Below the pieces are notes generated by a model that was not told the origin of the DNA, did not search any database, and saw nothing but the letters and a program-made list of their open reading frames with translations. Position numbers and translations under genes: made by a program. DNA of 64,000 nt, taken from Aquamicrobium lusatiense. GTDB taxonomy: Bacteria; Pseudomonadota; Alphaproteobacteria; Rhizobiales; Rhizobiaceae. Location of the stretch: positions 267,631-331,630 of the forward strand of contig NZ_JACHEU010000001.1 of the NCBI RefSeq assembly GCF_014201615.1, written 5' to 3'. Position 1 is the first letter of the stretch; each line of letters starts with the position of its first letter. Shown piece by piece: positions 13,001 through 22,469 of this stretch.

Positions 13001-14407
13001 ATGGCATATGATGTCGTCGTCATCGGCTCTGGTCCGGGCGGCTATGTGTGCGCCATCAAGGCAGCCCAGCTCGGCCTCAAGGTCGCGGTCGTTGAAAAGC
13101 GCGAGACCTTCGGCGGCACCTGCCTGAACATCGGCTGCATCCCCTCCAAGGCACTGCTGCATGCCTCGGAAATGTTTGCCGAGGCAAGCCACTCCTTCGA
13201 CGCGCTCGGCGTGGAAATTTCCGCTCCGAAGCTGAACCTCGAAAAGATGATGGCCCACAAGGACACGACCGTGTCCGCCAACGTGGCCGGCGTCGCCTTC
13301 CTGTTCAAGAAGAACAAGATCGACTCCTTCCGCGGCACCGGCAAGGTCGTCGCCGCCGGCAAGGTGGCCGTCGTTGCCGAGGACGGCAGCGCACAGGAAA
13401 TCGAGACGAAGAACATCGTCATCGCCACCGGCTCCGACGTGGCCGGCATCCCGGGCGTCGAGGTCGACATCGACGAGAAGGTCATCGTCTCCTCCACCGG
13501 CGCGCTGTCGCTGGCAAAGGTGCCTGAGCATCTTGTCGTCGTTGGCGGTGGTGTCATAGGTCTGGAGCTCGGCTCGGTCTGGGCTCGTCTTGGTGCGAAG
13601 GTCACGGTGGTCGAATTCCTCGACACCATTCTCGGCGGCATGGACGGCGAAGTCGCCAAGCAGTTCCAGCGCCTGCTGGGCAAGCAGGGATTTGACTTCA
13701 GGCTTGGGTCCAAGGTCACCGGCGTGGCGAAGTCCGGCAAGGGCGCTTCGGTGACGTTCGAACCGGTGAAGGGCGGCGACGCGGAAACCGTCGAGGCCGA
13801 TGCCGTGCTGATCGCAACCGGCCGCAAGCCCTACACGGAAGGTCTCGGCCTCAGCGAAGCCGGCGTCGAACTGGACGAGCGCGGCCGCGTGAAGACCGAC
13901 GGCCATCTGCGCACCAATGTGCCGGGCATCTATGCCATCGGCGACGTGGTCGCCGGCCCGATGCTCGCCCACAAGGCCGAGGACGAGGGCGTAGCCGTTG
14001 CCGAGATCATAGCCGGTCAGGCCGGCCATGTGAACTACGACGTCATTCCGGGCGTCGTCTACACCAGCCCTGAAGTCGCCTCCGTCGGCAAGACCGAGGA
14101 AGAGCTGAAGAAGGCCGGCGTCGCCTACAAGTCCGGAAAGTTCCCCTTCACCGCCAATGGCCGTGCGCGCGCCATGCAGCACACCGACGGCTTCGTGAAG
14201 GTTCTGGCCGACAAGGAGACCGACCGCGTGCTCGGCGTTCACATCGTCGGCTTCGGTGCCGGCGAGATGATCCACGAGGCGGCGGTCCTGATGGAGTTCG
14301 GCGGTTCCTCGGAAGACCTCGCACGCACCTGCCACGCCCACCCGACCATGTCGGAGGCGGTCAAGGAAGCCGCGCTCGCCACATTCTTCAAGCCGATCCA
14401 CATCTGA
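13001..14407 (+). CDS. lpd: Dihydrolipoyl dehydrogenase (E3)
   Basis: A 468-residue flavoprotein that reoxidises the lipoyl groups of SucB. It has an N-terminal FAD loop ([12 protein letters not shown]), the redox disulfide C41/C46 in [13 protein letters not shown], an NAD-binding fold ([13 protein letters not shown]) and the C-terminal His-Glu region [13 protein letters not shown]. It is the last gene of the TCA block; a strong terminator follows about 90 bases later. Confidence 0.97.
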   Translation: MAYDVVVIGSGPGGYVCAIKAAQLGLKVAVVEKRETFGGTCLNIGCIPSKALLHASEMFAEASHSFDALGVEISAPKLNLEKMMAHKDTTVSANVAGVAFLFKKNKIDSFRGTGKVVAAGKVAVVAEDGSAQEIETKNIVIATGSDVAGIPGVEVDIDEKVIVSSTGALSLAKVPEHLVVVGGGVIGLELGSVWARLGAKVTVVEFLDTILGGMDGEVAKQFQRLLGKQGFDFRLGSKVTGVAKSGKGASVTFEPVKGGDAETVEADAVLIATGRKPYTEGLGLSEAGVELDERGRVKTDGHLRTNVPGIYAIGDVVAGPMLAHKAEDEGVAVAEIIAGQAGHVNYDVIPGVVYTSPEVASVGKTEEELKKAGVAYKSGKFPFTANGRARAMQHTDGFVKVLADKETDRVLGVHIVGFGAGEMIHEAAVLMEFGGSSEDLARTCHAHPTMSEAVKEAALATFFKPIHI

Positions 14408-14493
14408 TCGGCCCCATAGCTTATCGGCCGTAGCATTGGACCCCGGTTTCGGGTGTTCCGCTGCTCTCCCGATAATCCAGATCCCGGAACCAA

Positions 14494-14527
14494 AAACGGC
14501 CCGCCAACCGGCGGGCCGTTTCTTTTT
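14494..14527. terminator. Bidirectional intrinsic terminator after lpd
   Basis: A perfect 12-bp stem (AAACGGCCCGCC / GGCGGGCCGTTT) with an AACC loop, followed by CTTTTTC on the plus strand and preceded by an A-run that serves the minus strand. It sits between the convergent lpd and the Pro/Ala-rich membrane protein gene. Confidence 0.92.
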
Positions 14528-14541
14528 CGGGTCTTGTCCGG

Positions 14542-14967
14542 TCAGTTCGCCGGCTGCTGTGGCGCAGGCTCGGCCGGAGCCGGCGTGCTGTCGGTGGGAG
14601 CCGGTGCAGGCTCTACCGGTGCAGGAGCCGGTTCGGCCGGCGGCGCAGGCTCTGCCGGTGCAGGTGCAGGTTCCGCAGGTGCGGGTGCCGGAGCAGGTTC
14701 GACGGGCGCGGGCGCAGGCGCCGGCTCGGTGGCAGCAGGCGGCGGCGCCGCATCAGGCTCGGTCGCCGGTCGGTTGCCGCCAGCAAAAAGGTAATAGGCG
14801 CCGAGCGCAAGCACCAGAACGATCAGCGCGATCAGCCAGGTGGTGCCACCACCGCGCGGCGGGGGCGTTGGATCGAGATGCGGATCGGGGTCCGCATGTG
14901 GTGGAATGGGATTCAGGGGATCCAGCGGACGGGGATCGTCTGGACCCGGCTTGTGCGGATTGGCCAT
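14542..14967 (-). CDS. Pro/Ala/Glu-rich single-span membrane protein
   Basis: A 141-residue protein. About 50 Pro/Asp-rich residues come first, then one membrane segment (WLIALIVLVLALGAYYLF, about 56-73), then a C-terminal tail built from repeated Pro-Ala, Pro-Val and Pro-Glu steps. GGAGGACAGA upstream fixes the ATG at 14967. The orientation could be N-in with the tail spanning the periplasm, as in TonB-like spacers, but there is no TonB C-terminal domain. Function is unknown. It is transcribed toward lpd and shares its terminator. Confidence 0.75.
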   Translation of the reverse strand: MANPHKPGPDDPRPLDPLNPIPPHADPDPHLDPTPPPRGGGTTWLIALIVLVLALGAYYLFAGGNRPATEPDAAPPPAATEPAPAPAPVEPAPAPAPAEPAPAPAEPAPPAEPAPAPVEPAPAPTDSTPAPAEPAPQQPAN

Positions 14968-15057
14968 TCTGTCCTCCAGGAAACGGATCAGGCAACAAGA
15001 GGTCAACGCATAAAGCGCCGACAGGTTGCATCCGCCCCTGCAGAGCAGCCGGCAGTG

Positions 15058-16125
15058 CTATTGCACGGCACTCACAGTGTAGCCCGCCTTGCGGAACCCT
15101 TCCACGAGCCCTTCCGGCCCCGGCAGGTGCAGCGCGCCCACCGCGATGAAGGCGTTGCCCTGCGAAAGGAACGCGTCCGCGCTGGCAATCATGCCCTTGT
15201 TGCGCTTGTTGATCAGCGCTTCCTCGAACGCTGCATAGCCGGCCATGTCGCCGCCCTGGTGCGGCATCACCGCGGTGAACATCGGCATGATCATGCCAAC
15301 CTCCCCCTGCTGGTAGAGCCGGATCATGGTCTCGATAAGATCGTTGATGCCATCGCCCAGTTGCAGCGTTTCCACCAGCCCCTGAATGTGAAACTCCATC
15401 GGCAGGGACGCCATGGCGCGAAGCTGGTCCGCCGCCGTTTCAAGGCCGCCCAGCGCCTTGCCGGCGGCGTCGGCATCCTGCGCCAGCTTCACGTCGAGAA
15501 TGGCTTCCCCGGCCGAGCGGCGGGCAAGCTCGCATTGCGGAACCGCCACGACACCAAGCAGCATCCACGGTTTCATTTTCGCCACGCTGGCCAGCGGGAT
15601 TCCGCGCGCTTTGAGGCCTTTCTTCAAAGCCTCGGCATCCTCGGCAGAAAGCTGCGAGGTAAGCGTCTGCGATCCCGTGAACATCATCAGTTCAGGCTCT
15701 TCGGACATGGCCGCCATCATGCGGGACTGATCAAGCACATCCGTGGTTTCGATCACCACTGTCGCAGCTGCGTCATACGCAGTCTGCGCCGCAGGCGGCA
15801 GCGTGACGACACGCGGGTCGCTCAGATGGAAGGTCCCGAACAGATAGGAGGGTGCTGCGCCCTGCTTCTCCAGCTTCCACAGAACGCCCTTGCCATTGAG
15901 CACGGCATCGGCCTGTTTGCGCACGTCCGAGTAGGCGTCCGGATCGTCCTTGCGGAGCTTTTCCATGAGGTCGGCGCCCGAGCAGGCAGTTGCATCCGCA
16001 TGCGCCCGGCCGGTCGCCATCGCCAGAACGATCAGGAAGGTTATGAAAAACATCAGGTTCAGCCCGGCAAGCAGCTTCATGCAGAACAGGGCGGCGCGAT
16101 CAGCGAGAGCGAGTGTGCGTGTCAT
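15058..16125 (-). CDS. TraB/GumN family protein
   Basis: A 355-residue protein. An N-terminal hydrophobic segment (LNLMFFITFLIVLAMATG, about 22-39) ends in an AHA-type signal-peptidase site. The body has the GTFHLSD motif (about residues 95-101) and a closing GALHLPG segment, the paired His motifs of the TraB/GumN (TIKI-like) superfamily. Members are thought to be metal-dependent proteases, mostly from eukaryotic homologues. One cysteine near the mature N-terminus and another mid-chain may pair. Its periplasmic role is unknown. xerC ends just upstream on the same strand. Confidence 0.78.
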   Translation of the reverse strand: MTRTLALADRAALFCMKLLAGLNLMFFITFLIVLAMATGRAHADATACSGADLMEKLRKDDPDAYSDVRKQADAVLNGKGVLWKLEKQGAAPSYLFGTFHLSDPRVVTLPPAAQTAYDAAATVVIETTDVLDQSRMMAAMSEEPELMMFTGSQTLTSQLSAEDAEALKKGLKARGIPLASVAKMKPWMLLGVVAVPQCELARRSAGEAILDVKLAQDADAAGKALGGLETAADQLRAMASLPMEFHIQGLVETLQLGDGINDLIETMIRLYQQGEVGMIMPMFTAVMPHQGGDMAGYAAFEEALINKRNKGMIASADAFLSQGNAFIAVGALHLPGPEGLVEGFRKAGYTVSAVQ

Positions 16126-16175
16126 GGTTTTCCACTAGCCTTAAATCCCGGCCAAACCGTTAAGGCGGTGCCGTT

Positions 16176-17123
16176 TCATGCGCGCGGATGCGCCGAATCG
16201 TAGATTTCGAGCAGCCTCGCCGTATCGACGCCCGTATAGACCTGCGTGGTCGACAGGCTGGCATGGCCGAGCAGCTCCTGAATGGTGCGCAGGTCACCGC
16301 CCCGCCCCAGCAGATGCGTGGCAAAGGAATGGCGCAGCGCATGCGGCGTCGCCGTTTCGGGCAGGTTGAGTGCCGAGCGCAGCTTCGCCATTTCTCGCTG
16401 GATGATCGCGGCATTGAGCGGCCCGCCCCTTGCACCCCGAAACAGCGGTTCACCGGCATCGAGGTGATAGGGACACAGGCTTCGATACTCCATCACCGCC
16501 TTCACCGTGACCGGCAGCAGCGGCGCAAGCCGTGTCTTGCCGCCCTTGCCCGTTACCCGCAGCACGGTTTCGTCTCCGCTGGCCAGATCGCCGCCGGTCA
16601 GGCCAAGCGCTTCGGAAATGCGCAGGCCGCAGCCATAGAGCAGGGTCAGCACCGCCGCGTTGCGGGCCGCGATCCATGGCTCCTCCGCCAGTTGCTCATC
16701 CGTTGCCACCACGCGCTTTGCATCGGCTGCCGTCAGCGGCTTGGGCAGCGATTTCGGCTGGCGGGGCGCACGCATGGCCGCCGCGCCGGCCGCATTGACC
16801 ATGCCCTGCCTTTCAAGATGGCGCAGCAGCGAACGGATTCCGGCCAGTCCCCGTCCCAGCGTGCGGGCCCCTGCCCCGGCGCTTCGCCTTGAAGCAAGAT
16901 AGGCGCGCAGGTCAGCCGGCCTGAGTTCTTTTATGTCGGCTATTCCGGGTGCGCCGCCGCAATGGCCGGTCAGAAATTGCAGGAACTGGCGCGTGTCGCG
17001 CTCATAGGCATCGACGGTCAGTTGAGACAAGCGGCGCTCGCCGCCGAGCGATTGCAGCCACGCCATGCGCGCGGCCTGCAGGTCCGGCTTTGCCGAAATG
17101 AGAAATTGTTCCTGCGTCGTCAT
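16176..17123 (-). CDS. xerC: Tyrosine recombinase XerC
   Basis: A 315-residue site-specific recombinase that resolves chromosome dimers at dif with XerD. The N-terminal SAM-like core-binding domain is at about 15-115. The catalytic residues are visible: Arg in YGCGLRISEALGL, His-x-x-Arg in HALRHSFATHLLGRGG, His in LLGHASLSTTQ, and the Tyr nucleophile in VYTGV. XerC rather than XerD fits the length and the rhizobial neighbourhood near lpd. FtsK, its partner in dimer resolution, is also encoded in this window. Confidence 0.87.
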   Translation of the reverse strand: MTTQEQFLISAKPDLQAARMAWLQSLGGERRLSQLTVDAYERDTRQFLQFLTGHCGGAPGIADIKELRPADLRAYLASRRSAGAGARTLGRGLAGIRSLLRHLERQGMVNAAGAAAMRAPRQPKSLPKPLTAADAKRVVATDEQLAEEPWIAARNAAVLTLLYGCGLRISEALGLTGGDLASGDETVLRVTGKGGKTRLAPLLPVTVKAVMEYRSLCPYHLDAGEPLFRGARGGPLNAAIIQREMAKLRSALNLPETATPHALRHSFATHLLGRGGDLRTIQELLGHASLSTTQVYTGVDTARLLEIYDSAHPRA

Positions 17124-17223
17124 ACCGGCATGATGCCCGCATACGGTTAGGAAGCGGTGAAGCTTGCTTGAAAAGCAGGCGTCCTGAAACTAGGACAGGC
17201 AGATCATTGCAAGGATCAGTTCC

Positions 17224-17820
17224 ATGACCAGGCTCGAAAACCCCGTCCAGATGGCCGTGATCGGCGCCCCGCACGGCATCAAGGGGGAGCTGCGCGTCAA
17301 GACCTACACCGGCGATCCCGAGGCGCTGGGCGACTATGGCCCGCTTTACACACTGGATGGACGCAGCTTCGAGATCCTCAGCATCAGGCCGGCCGGCAAC
17401 ATGGCCGTGGTGCGGTTCGCCGAGGTGAAGGATCGCAACGCGGCCGAAGCGCTGACCGGCACCGAACTGTTTATCGAACGCTCCATGCTGCCCGAGCCGG
17501 AGGAAGACGACGAGTTCTACCATGCCGACCTGATGGGGCTTGCCGTGCGCGACGAGACCGGCGCGACGCTGGGCAAGGTGCTGGCGGTTCAGAATTTCGG
17601 CGGCGGCGACATACTCGACCTGATGATCGGCGGCCGCAAGGGCGTGCTGATCCCGTTCACGCAGGCCGCTGTGCCGGAAGTGTCGGTCGCCGGCGGCTTC
17701 ATCCGCATCGACCCGGTCGCTGCCGGACTGGCCGGCGACCATGACGGGGATGCGCCCGATGGCGAGCCCTCCGGCACGGACCGGCCGCGCGGACCGAAAA
17801 GCGCCGGGGGCAACCGGTGA
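17224..17820 (+). CDS. rimM: Ribosome maturation factor RimM
   Basis: A 198-residue 30S maturation factor. It has an N-terminal RimM barrel ([16 protein letters not shown]), a PRC-barrel ([14 protein letters not shown] ... [13 protein letters not shown]) and an Asp/Gly-rich tail. The stop overlaps the trmD GTG (GTGA), so the two are translationally coupled. The usual upstream partner rpsP is not here: xerC lies immediately upstream in the opposite direction. Confidence 0.94.
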   Translation: MTRLENPVQMAVIGAPHGIKGELRVKTYTGDPEALGDYGPLYTLDGRSFEILSIRPAGNMAVVRFAEVKDRNAAEALTGTELFIERSMLPEPEEDDEFYHADLMGLAVRDETGATLGKVLAVQNFGGGDILDLMIGGRKGVLIPFTQAAVPEVSVAGGFIRIDPVAAGLAGDHDGDAPDGEPSGTDRPRGPKSAGGNR

Positions 17821-18503
17821 GCTTTTCGGCCTCCGTCCTCACACTTTATCCCGAAATGTTTCCGGGCGCGCTCGGCCTGTCGCTTGCCGGCCGGGCGCTT
17901 GAAGCCGGCACATGGTCTCTGGAAGCGGTGCAGATCCGCGATTTCGCCACCGACCGCCACCGCACGGTGGACGACACACCGGCAGGCGGCGGCGCCGGCA
18001 TGGTGATGCGCGCCGACGTGCTGGCCCGCGCCATCGACCACGCGGCCCCACCGTCCGACCCGCGCCCGCGCCTGCTGATGAGCCCGCGCGGGCGCCCGCT
18101 GACGCAGGCGCGTGTGCGCGAACTCGCCGCCGGCCCCGGCGCCGTCCTCCTGTGCGGGCGGTTCGAAGGCATCGACCAGCGGCTGATCGAGGCCCGGCAA
18201 CTGGAGGAGGTCTCGATCGGCGACTACATCCTCTCAGGCGGCGAACCGGCAGCGCTGGTGCTGCTCGACGCAATCGTGCGCCTGCTGCCGGGCGTCATGG
18301 GCAATGAACTCTCCGGCGAGGAGGAAAGTTTTGAAGGCGGCCTGCTGGAGCATCCGCACTATACGCGCCCACAGGAGTTCGAGGGCCGCACGATCCCCGA
18401 GGTGCTGACCTCCGGTAACCATGCGAAGATCGCGGCATGGCGTCGTGCCGAAGCCGAAAAGCTGACGCGGGAAAGACGGCCCGACCTGCTTTCCGGCAAC
18501 TGA
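17817..18503 (+). CDS. trmD: tRNA (guanine-N1)-methyltransferase TrmD
   Basis: A 228-residue SPOUT methyltransferase making m1G37. The knot motifs [12 protein letters not shown] and [12 protein letters not shown] are intact, as is [13 protein letters not shown]. It begins at GTG, overlapping the rimM stop by four bases. The usual next gene, rplS, is absent; rpoH2 follows, convergent, after about 50 bases. Confidence 0.95.
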   Translation: MSFSASVLTLYPEMFPGALGLSLAGRALEAGTWSLEAVQIRDFATDRHRTVDDTPAGGGAGMVMRADVLARAIDHAAPPSDPRPRLLMSPRGRPLTQARVRELAAGPGAVLLCGRFEGIDQRLIEARQLEEVSIGDYILSGGEPAALVLLDAIVRLLPGVMGNELSGEEESFEGGLLEHPHYTRPQEFEGRTIPEVLTSGNHAKIAAWRRAEAEKLTRERRPDLLSGN

Positions 18504-18556
18504 CCGGGCGCAGCCTGACGACACTGCCTTTCGGGCGGCCCATCGGCTGGTCCGGG

Positions 18557-19414
18557 TCAGGCTGCCATGAACTCCGGATTGCGCGCCACCAGCGCCACTT
18601 TCAGCTTCTCCATGGCGCGCGCTTCGAGCTGACGCACCCGCTCCTTGGAGATGCCCAGCACATCGCCAAGTTCGGCAAGCGTCGCGCCGTCATCCTTCAG
18701 CCGCCGCTCCTCGATGATGCGCAGCTCCCGCGGATTGAGCGCGCCGAGCGCATCCTTGAGCCAGCCGTTGCGCCGCTCCACGTCGATAGCCTCGGACGCC
18801 ACTTCATCCGGCAGCGGAGCATCGCTGACCAGAAAGTCCATGCGTTCCATGGAATCCGACTCTCCCGAAAGCGGGGCGTTGAGCGAGCTGTCGGGTGCCG
18901 AGAGGCGTGAATCCATGGTGGCGACGTCGGCGGTCTGCACGCCGAGGGCCGTGGCTATTTCCTCGTAGATCGAGGCGCTGGAAAGCGTGTCGGAGCCAGC
19001 CGCAAGCCGCGCACGCAGCCGCCGCAGATTGAAGAACAAGGCCTTCTGCGCCGAACTGGTGCCCCCGCGCACGATCGACCAGTTGCGCAGGATATAATCC
19101 TGCATCGAAGCCCTGATCCACCATGTTGCATAGGTGGAAAATCGTACCTCGCGTTCCGGCTCGAACCTTGCCGCCGCCTCCAGCAGCCCTACATGGCCTT
19201 CCTGAATGAGGTCCCCGATGGGGAGGCCGTAATTGCGGAACTTGCCGGCCATGGAGATGACGAGACGCATATGCGCCATCGTCATGCGGTTCAGCGCTTC
19301 CTGATCTCCGTGGTCGCGCCAGTTCTGCGCCAGTTCCTGCTCTTCATCGCGCTCCAGATAGGGCGCGGTCATGGCCAGGCGAATGAATTTACGTTCAAGG
19401 CTGTTTTGAATCAT
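18557..19414 (-). CDS. rpoH2: RNA polymerase sigma-32-type factor RpoH2
   Basis: A 285-residue sigma-70-family factor. It has region 2.1-2.4 (MAHMRLVISMAGKF, IQEGHVGLLEAAARFEP, RFSTYATWWIRASMQDYIL), the RpoH box (SAQKALFFNLRR, about 127-138) and region 4 (LGDVLGISKERVRQLEARAM). Hyphomicrobiales carry two or more RpoH paralogues, and the sequence style here matches RpoH2, linked to oxidative and general stress rather than classic heat shock. I start at MIQNSLERKF; upstream in-frame codons have no family character. Confidence 0.88.
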   Translation of the reverse strand: MIQNSLERKFIRLAMTAPYLERDEEQELAQNWRDHGDQEALNRMTMAHMRLVISMAGKFRNYGLPIGDLIQEGHVGLLEAAARFEPEREVRFSTYATWWIRASMQDYILRNWSIVRGGTSSAQKALFFNLRRLRARLAAGSDTLSSASIYEEIATALGVQTADVATMDSRLSAPDSSLNAPLSGESDSMERMDFLVSDAPLPDEVASEAIDVERRNGWLKDALGALNPRELRIIEERRLKDDGATLAELGDVLGISKERVRQLEARAMEKLKVALVARNPEFMAA

Positions 19415-19539
19415 CACGATATTCCGGCATTCGAACGACCTTTGCCGCATGCCGCATGAAGCTGCGGACATGTACGGAACCGCAGCCTTAACGTGATGTG
19501 GGCGGAATTTGTTCCAGCCCGAAGAGAGTCAGAGGTTGA

Positions 19540-20589
19540 CTATCCTATGCTGCGCTCCAGGGCAGCCACCCAGTTCTTCCAGGCGATCTTCTCGACCAGC
19601 TCGCGCCCATAGCCCTTTTCGAGCAATGCATCGATGAGATTCGGAAGGCCGGAAACGTCACCGATGGCGGCGGGGATCGTGGCCCCGTCGAAATCGGACC
19701 CGAAGCCGACGCGGTCCTCGCCCAGTGCCTCTATCAGGGCATCGATGTGGCGAACCATCACCTCAAGGCCGGTGTTGGGATCCATGCGGCCATCTTCACG
19801 CAGGAAGCCGGTGGCGAAATTCAGCCCGACCATGCCGTTGCTGTCGCGAATGGCACCAAGCTGCCATTCGGTCAGGTTGCGCGCATGGGGGCAGAGTGCA
19901 TGCACGTTGGAATGGGTGGCGACCAGCGGCGCGGTGCTCAGGGAGGCGACGTCGCGAAACCCTTTTTCGTTGAGATGCGACAGATCGATCATGATCCCCA
20001 GCTCGTTGCAGGCACGCACCAGCGCCTTGCCGGCATCGGTGAGACCGGGGCCGGTGTCCGGCGTCGAGTTCAGGCGGAACGGCACGCCATGGCCAAATGC
20101 GTTGGGCCGGCTCCAGACGATGCCGAGCGAGCGCAAGCCCGCCGCATGAAGCACGTCGAGTTCGGCCAGATCGGTATCGATCGCCTCCGCGCCTTCGATA
20201 TGGAAGACTGTGGCCAGAGAGCCAGCAGCCATCGCGCGCCTGATGTCGGCGGCGCTGCGGCACACGCTCAGCGCACCTGACCGTTCGAGACGCAGCAAAA
20301 TCGAGGCCATGCCCGTGGTCGACACAATCGCATCGGCGCGGCTCAGTTCGGGCGCCATCGGCTCGTTGGTTGCGGGTGCGGTGGTACGCATCGGCGCGTC
20401 CTCCAGCGGCGGCGGAAAGATGGCGAACATGCCGCCTGCAAACCCGCCCTTGCGGGCACGCGGCAGATCGATATGCCAGCTGGAGGGACTGCCTTTGACG
20501 AAAAGCTTCTCCTTGTCCGGCTCGGCGGACTGGTAGAGTTTCATCAGCGTATCATTGTGGCCATCGAAAACAGGGATAAGGTCTGTCAC
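19540..20589 (-). CDS. Membrane dipeptidase (peptidase M19, renal dipeptidase family)
   Basis: A 349-residue zinc peptidase. Metal-site motifs are in place: DGHNDT at the N-terminus, HIEGAEAI, DLSHLNEKG, THSNVHALCPHARN and GSDFDG near the end. Family members cleave dipeptides, often with a D-residue. It lies 41 bases downstream of the Lrp-type regulator gene on the same strand and next to a diaminopropionate ammonia-lyase, which suggests peptide or unusual amino-acid catabolism. No signal peptide is seen, so it is probably cytosolic. Confidence 0.9.
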   Translation of the reverse strand: MTDLIPVFDGHNDTLMKLYQSAEPDKEKLFVKGSPSSWHIDLPRARKGGFAGGMFAIFPPPLEDAPMRTTAPATNEPMAPELSRADAIVSTTGMASILLRLERSGALSVCRSAADIRRAMAAGSLATVFHIEGAEAIDTDLAELDVLHAAGLRSLGIVWSRPNAFGHGVPFRLNSTPDTGPGLTDAGKALVRACNELGIMIDLSHLNEKGFRDVASLSTAPLVATHSNVHALCPHARNLTEWQLGAIRDSNGMVGLNFATGFLREDGRMDPNTGLEVMVRHIDALIEALGEDRVGFGSDFDGATIPAAIGDVSGLPNLIDALLEKGYGRELVEKIAWKNWVAALERSIG

Positions 20590-20630
20590 GTCTGTCGCAT
20601 CCTTGGGAAGGTGATTGTCTGAGAAAAAGC

Positions 20631-21134
20631 CTATCTGATTCGCCTTGGCGGCCGCTCCGGCAACTGGACCGCCAGCCCCGCCTTGATCCTGTCCATGACC
20701 ACGAGGGTGCGGAAGCGCCTGACATTGTGGTTCTCGAAGAACAGCCGCCGCGTCAGCGCCTCATAGTCAGCCATGGAGGCGACTGTGACAATCAGCACGA
20801 AATCCGCTTCGCCGGTCACATAGTAGCACTGTTGCACAGACCGATCGGCGGCGAAGCTGCGCCGGGCCGCATCAAGCAGATCGAGCCGCTCGCTTTCGAT
20901 CTCGACCTCCACCACGATGGTGATCGGCTGGCCGACGCGTCCCGGATCGACGACGGCGAAATTGCCGGTGATGACCCCGTTCTCATGCATGCGGCGCACC
21001 CTGCGATGCACGGCCGCCGCCGACAGGCCGATCCGTTCACCGATGATGCGGTGAGCGGTCGTGTTGTCCCGCTGCAGAATATCGAGGATCGCAAGATCGA
21101 AACTGTCGAGGCCATCCTGCTCGGATTCAGGCAT
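20631..21134 (-). CDS. Lrp/AsnC-family transcriptional regulator
   Basis: About 167 residues: an N-terminal AsnC-type HTH (LDSFDLAILDILQRDNTTAH ... LSAAAVHRRVRRM) followed by a RAM effector domain (GEADFVLIVTVASMADYEAL). Such proteins respond to amino acids and usually control adjacent genes. It is divergent from the ammonia-lyase gene with about 100 bases between the starts, and upstream of the M19 peptidase on its own strand, so both are likely targets. The ATG at 21134 is chosen; an in-frame start four codons earlier (21146) is possible. Confidence 0.9.
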   Translation of the reverse strand: MPESEQDGLDSFDLAILDILQRDNTTAHRIIGERIGLSAAAVHRRVRRMHENGVITGNFAVVDPGRVGQPITIVVEVEIESERLDLLDAARRSFAADRSVQQCYYVTGEADFVLIVTVASMADYEALTRRLFFENHNVRRFRTLVVMDRIKAGLAVQLPERPPRRIR

Positions 21135-21238
21135 CAAAACCACCAAAATCGAGAGTTTTTTGCATTCTGGCGGTCAAATCGAGGAAAATCCAGTCTTCAT
21201 CCGCGATAAAATCTCATCACGCAAAGAGAGATGAGACC

Positions 21239-22432
21239 ATGATCACCCTGAACACACTTCCCGGCTATAATGCGGCGCTGGACCCTGCGGATTCCACCAC
21301 TCTTGGGATGGAGGCCGCCCGGGAAGTGCAGCGCTTCCTGTCCTGTCGCCCCGACCACAGGCAGACGCCGCTGCACCGGCTCGACGGCCTCGCCGGAGAA
21401 CTCGGGGTCGCAGCCATTTTCCTCAAGGATGAGGGCTTGCGGCTCGGCCTCGGCAGCTTCAAGGCGCTTGGCGGCTCCTATGCCGTCATCCGCCTGGTGC
21501 TGGAGGAGGCGGGCCGCAGGCTCGGCCATCCGCAAGACATCGCCGATCTCAATTCACCGCAGGTGCGCGAGATCGCACGGCAGATGACCTTCGGTTGCGC
21601 GACCGACGGCAACCACGGCAAATCCGTCGCCATGGGCGCACGCATGGTGGGCGCCCGCGCCGCAATCTTCGTGCATGCCGGCGTCAGCGACGAGCGCGTG
21701 GCGGCAATCGCAGCCTGTGGCGCCGAGATAATCCGCGTTGAAGGCACCTATGACGATTCCGTTGCAGAGGCTGCCCGTGTTTGTGAGCAAAACGGCTGGA
21801 GCGTCGTCTCCGACACCTCATGGCCAGGCTATGAGCGCATCCCCTCGCTGGTCATGCAGGGTTATACCGCCATGCTCGGCGAGGTGCTGGAAACGTTGCC
21901 GCAAAGGCCGACGCATGTTTTCGTGCAGGCCGGCGTCGGCGGGCTGGCGGCAGCCCTCGCCGGACATTTCGCCATCGTGTTCGGAGCGGACCGTCCCAAA
22001 CTCATCGTTGTCGAGCCAGCCCGCGCGGCCTGCATTCATGAAAGTGCGCGCACCGGGCGACTGGTCAAAACCCCGCATGGGGAGCCGACCATCATGGCGA
22101 TGCTGGAGTGCTACGAGCCATCGCTGGTGGCGTGGCGGATACTCTCGCGCAAGGCCGACGCCTTCATGACCGTGGACGAGGACGCCGCGGCAGCGACCAT
22201 GCGGCGCCTCGCCCGGCCGGTGGCCCCGGATCCCGCCATCGTCGCCGGTGAAAGCGGTTGTGCCGGGCTCGCCGGGCTGATCCGCGCGGCGTCGGACCCT
22301 GAAGGGAGAAAAATGCTGGGTCTGGACGTGAACGCGCGCGTTCTGGCGATCAACACGGAAACCGCCACCGACAAGGGTCGTTACGAGGCCATTGTCGGCA
22401 TGGCGCCGGAGGATGTGGCCGAAATCGCCTGA
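21239..22432 (+). CDS. Diaminopropionate ammonia-lyase
   Basis: A 397-residue fold-type II PLP enzyme. The Schiff-base Lys lies in LGSFKALGG (about residue 78), with the substrate loop CATDGNHGKSVA and the phosphate-binding loop VGGLAAA. The length and order match DpaL, which converts 2,3-diaminopropionate to pyruvate and ammonia. AGAGATGAGACC lies just before the ATG. It is divergent from the Lrp-type regulator, which probably controls it. Serine/threonine dehydratase is the alternative, but the long N-terminal lead and the GSFKALGG motif favour DpaL. Confidence 0.87.
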   Translation: MITLNTLPGYNAALDPADSTTLGMEAAREVQRFLSCRPDHRQTPLHRLDGLAGELGVAAIFLKDEGLRLGLGSFKALGGSYAVIRLVLEEAGRRLGHPQDIADLNSPQVREIARQMTFGCATDGNHGKSVAMGARMVGARAAIFVHAGVSDERVAAIAACGAEIIRVEGTYDDSVAEAARVCEQNGWSVVSDTSWPGYERIPSLVMQGYTAMLGEVLETLPQRPTHVFVQAGVGGLAAALAGHFAIVFGADRPKLIVVEPARAACIHESARTGRLVKTPHGEPTIMAMLECYEPSLVAWRILSRKADAFMTVDEDAAAATMRRLARPVAPDPAIVAGESGCAGLAGLIRAASDPEGRKMLGLDVNARVLAINTETATDKGRYEAIVGMAPEDVAEIA

Positions 22433-22469
22433 AGATTTCGGGCCGGCATCCGGCAGCGCGATGTGTCGC

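Noticed and set aside
12293..14401. A 702-codon minus-strand frame across lpd and the upstream secreted protein gene
   Set aside because: It spans two real genes, lacks motifs and is a GC-bias shadow.
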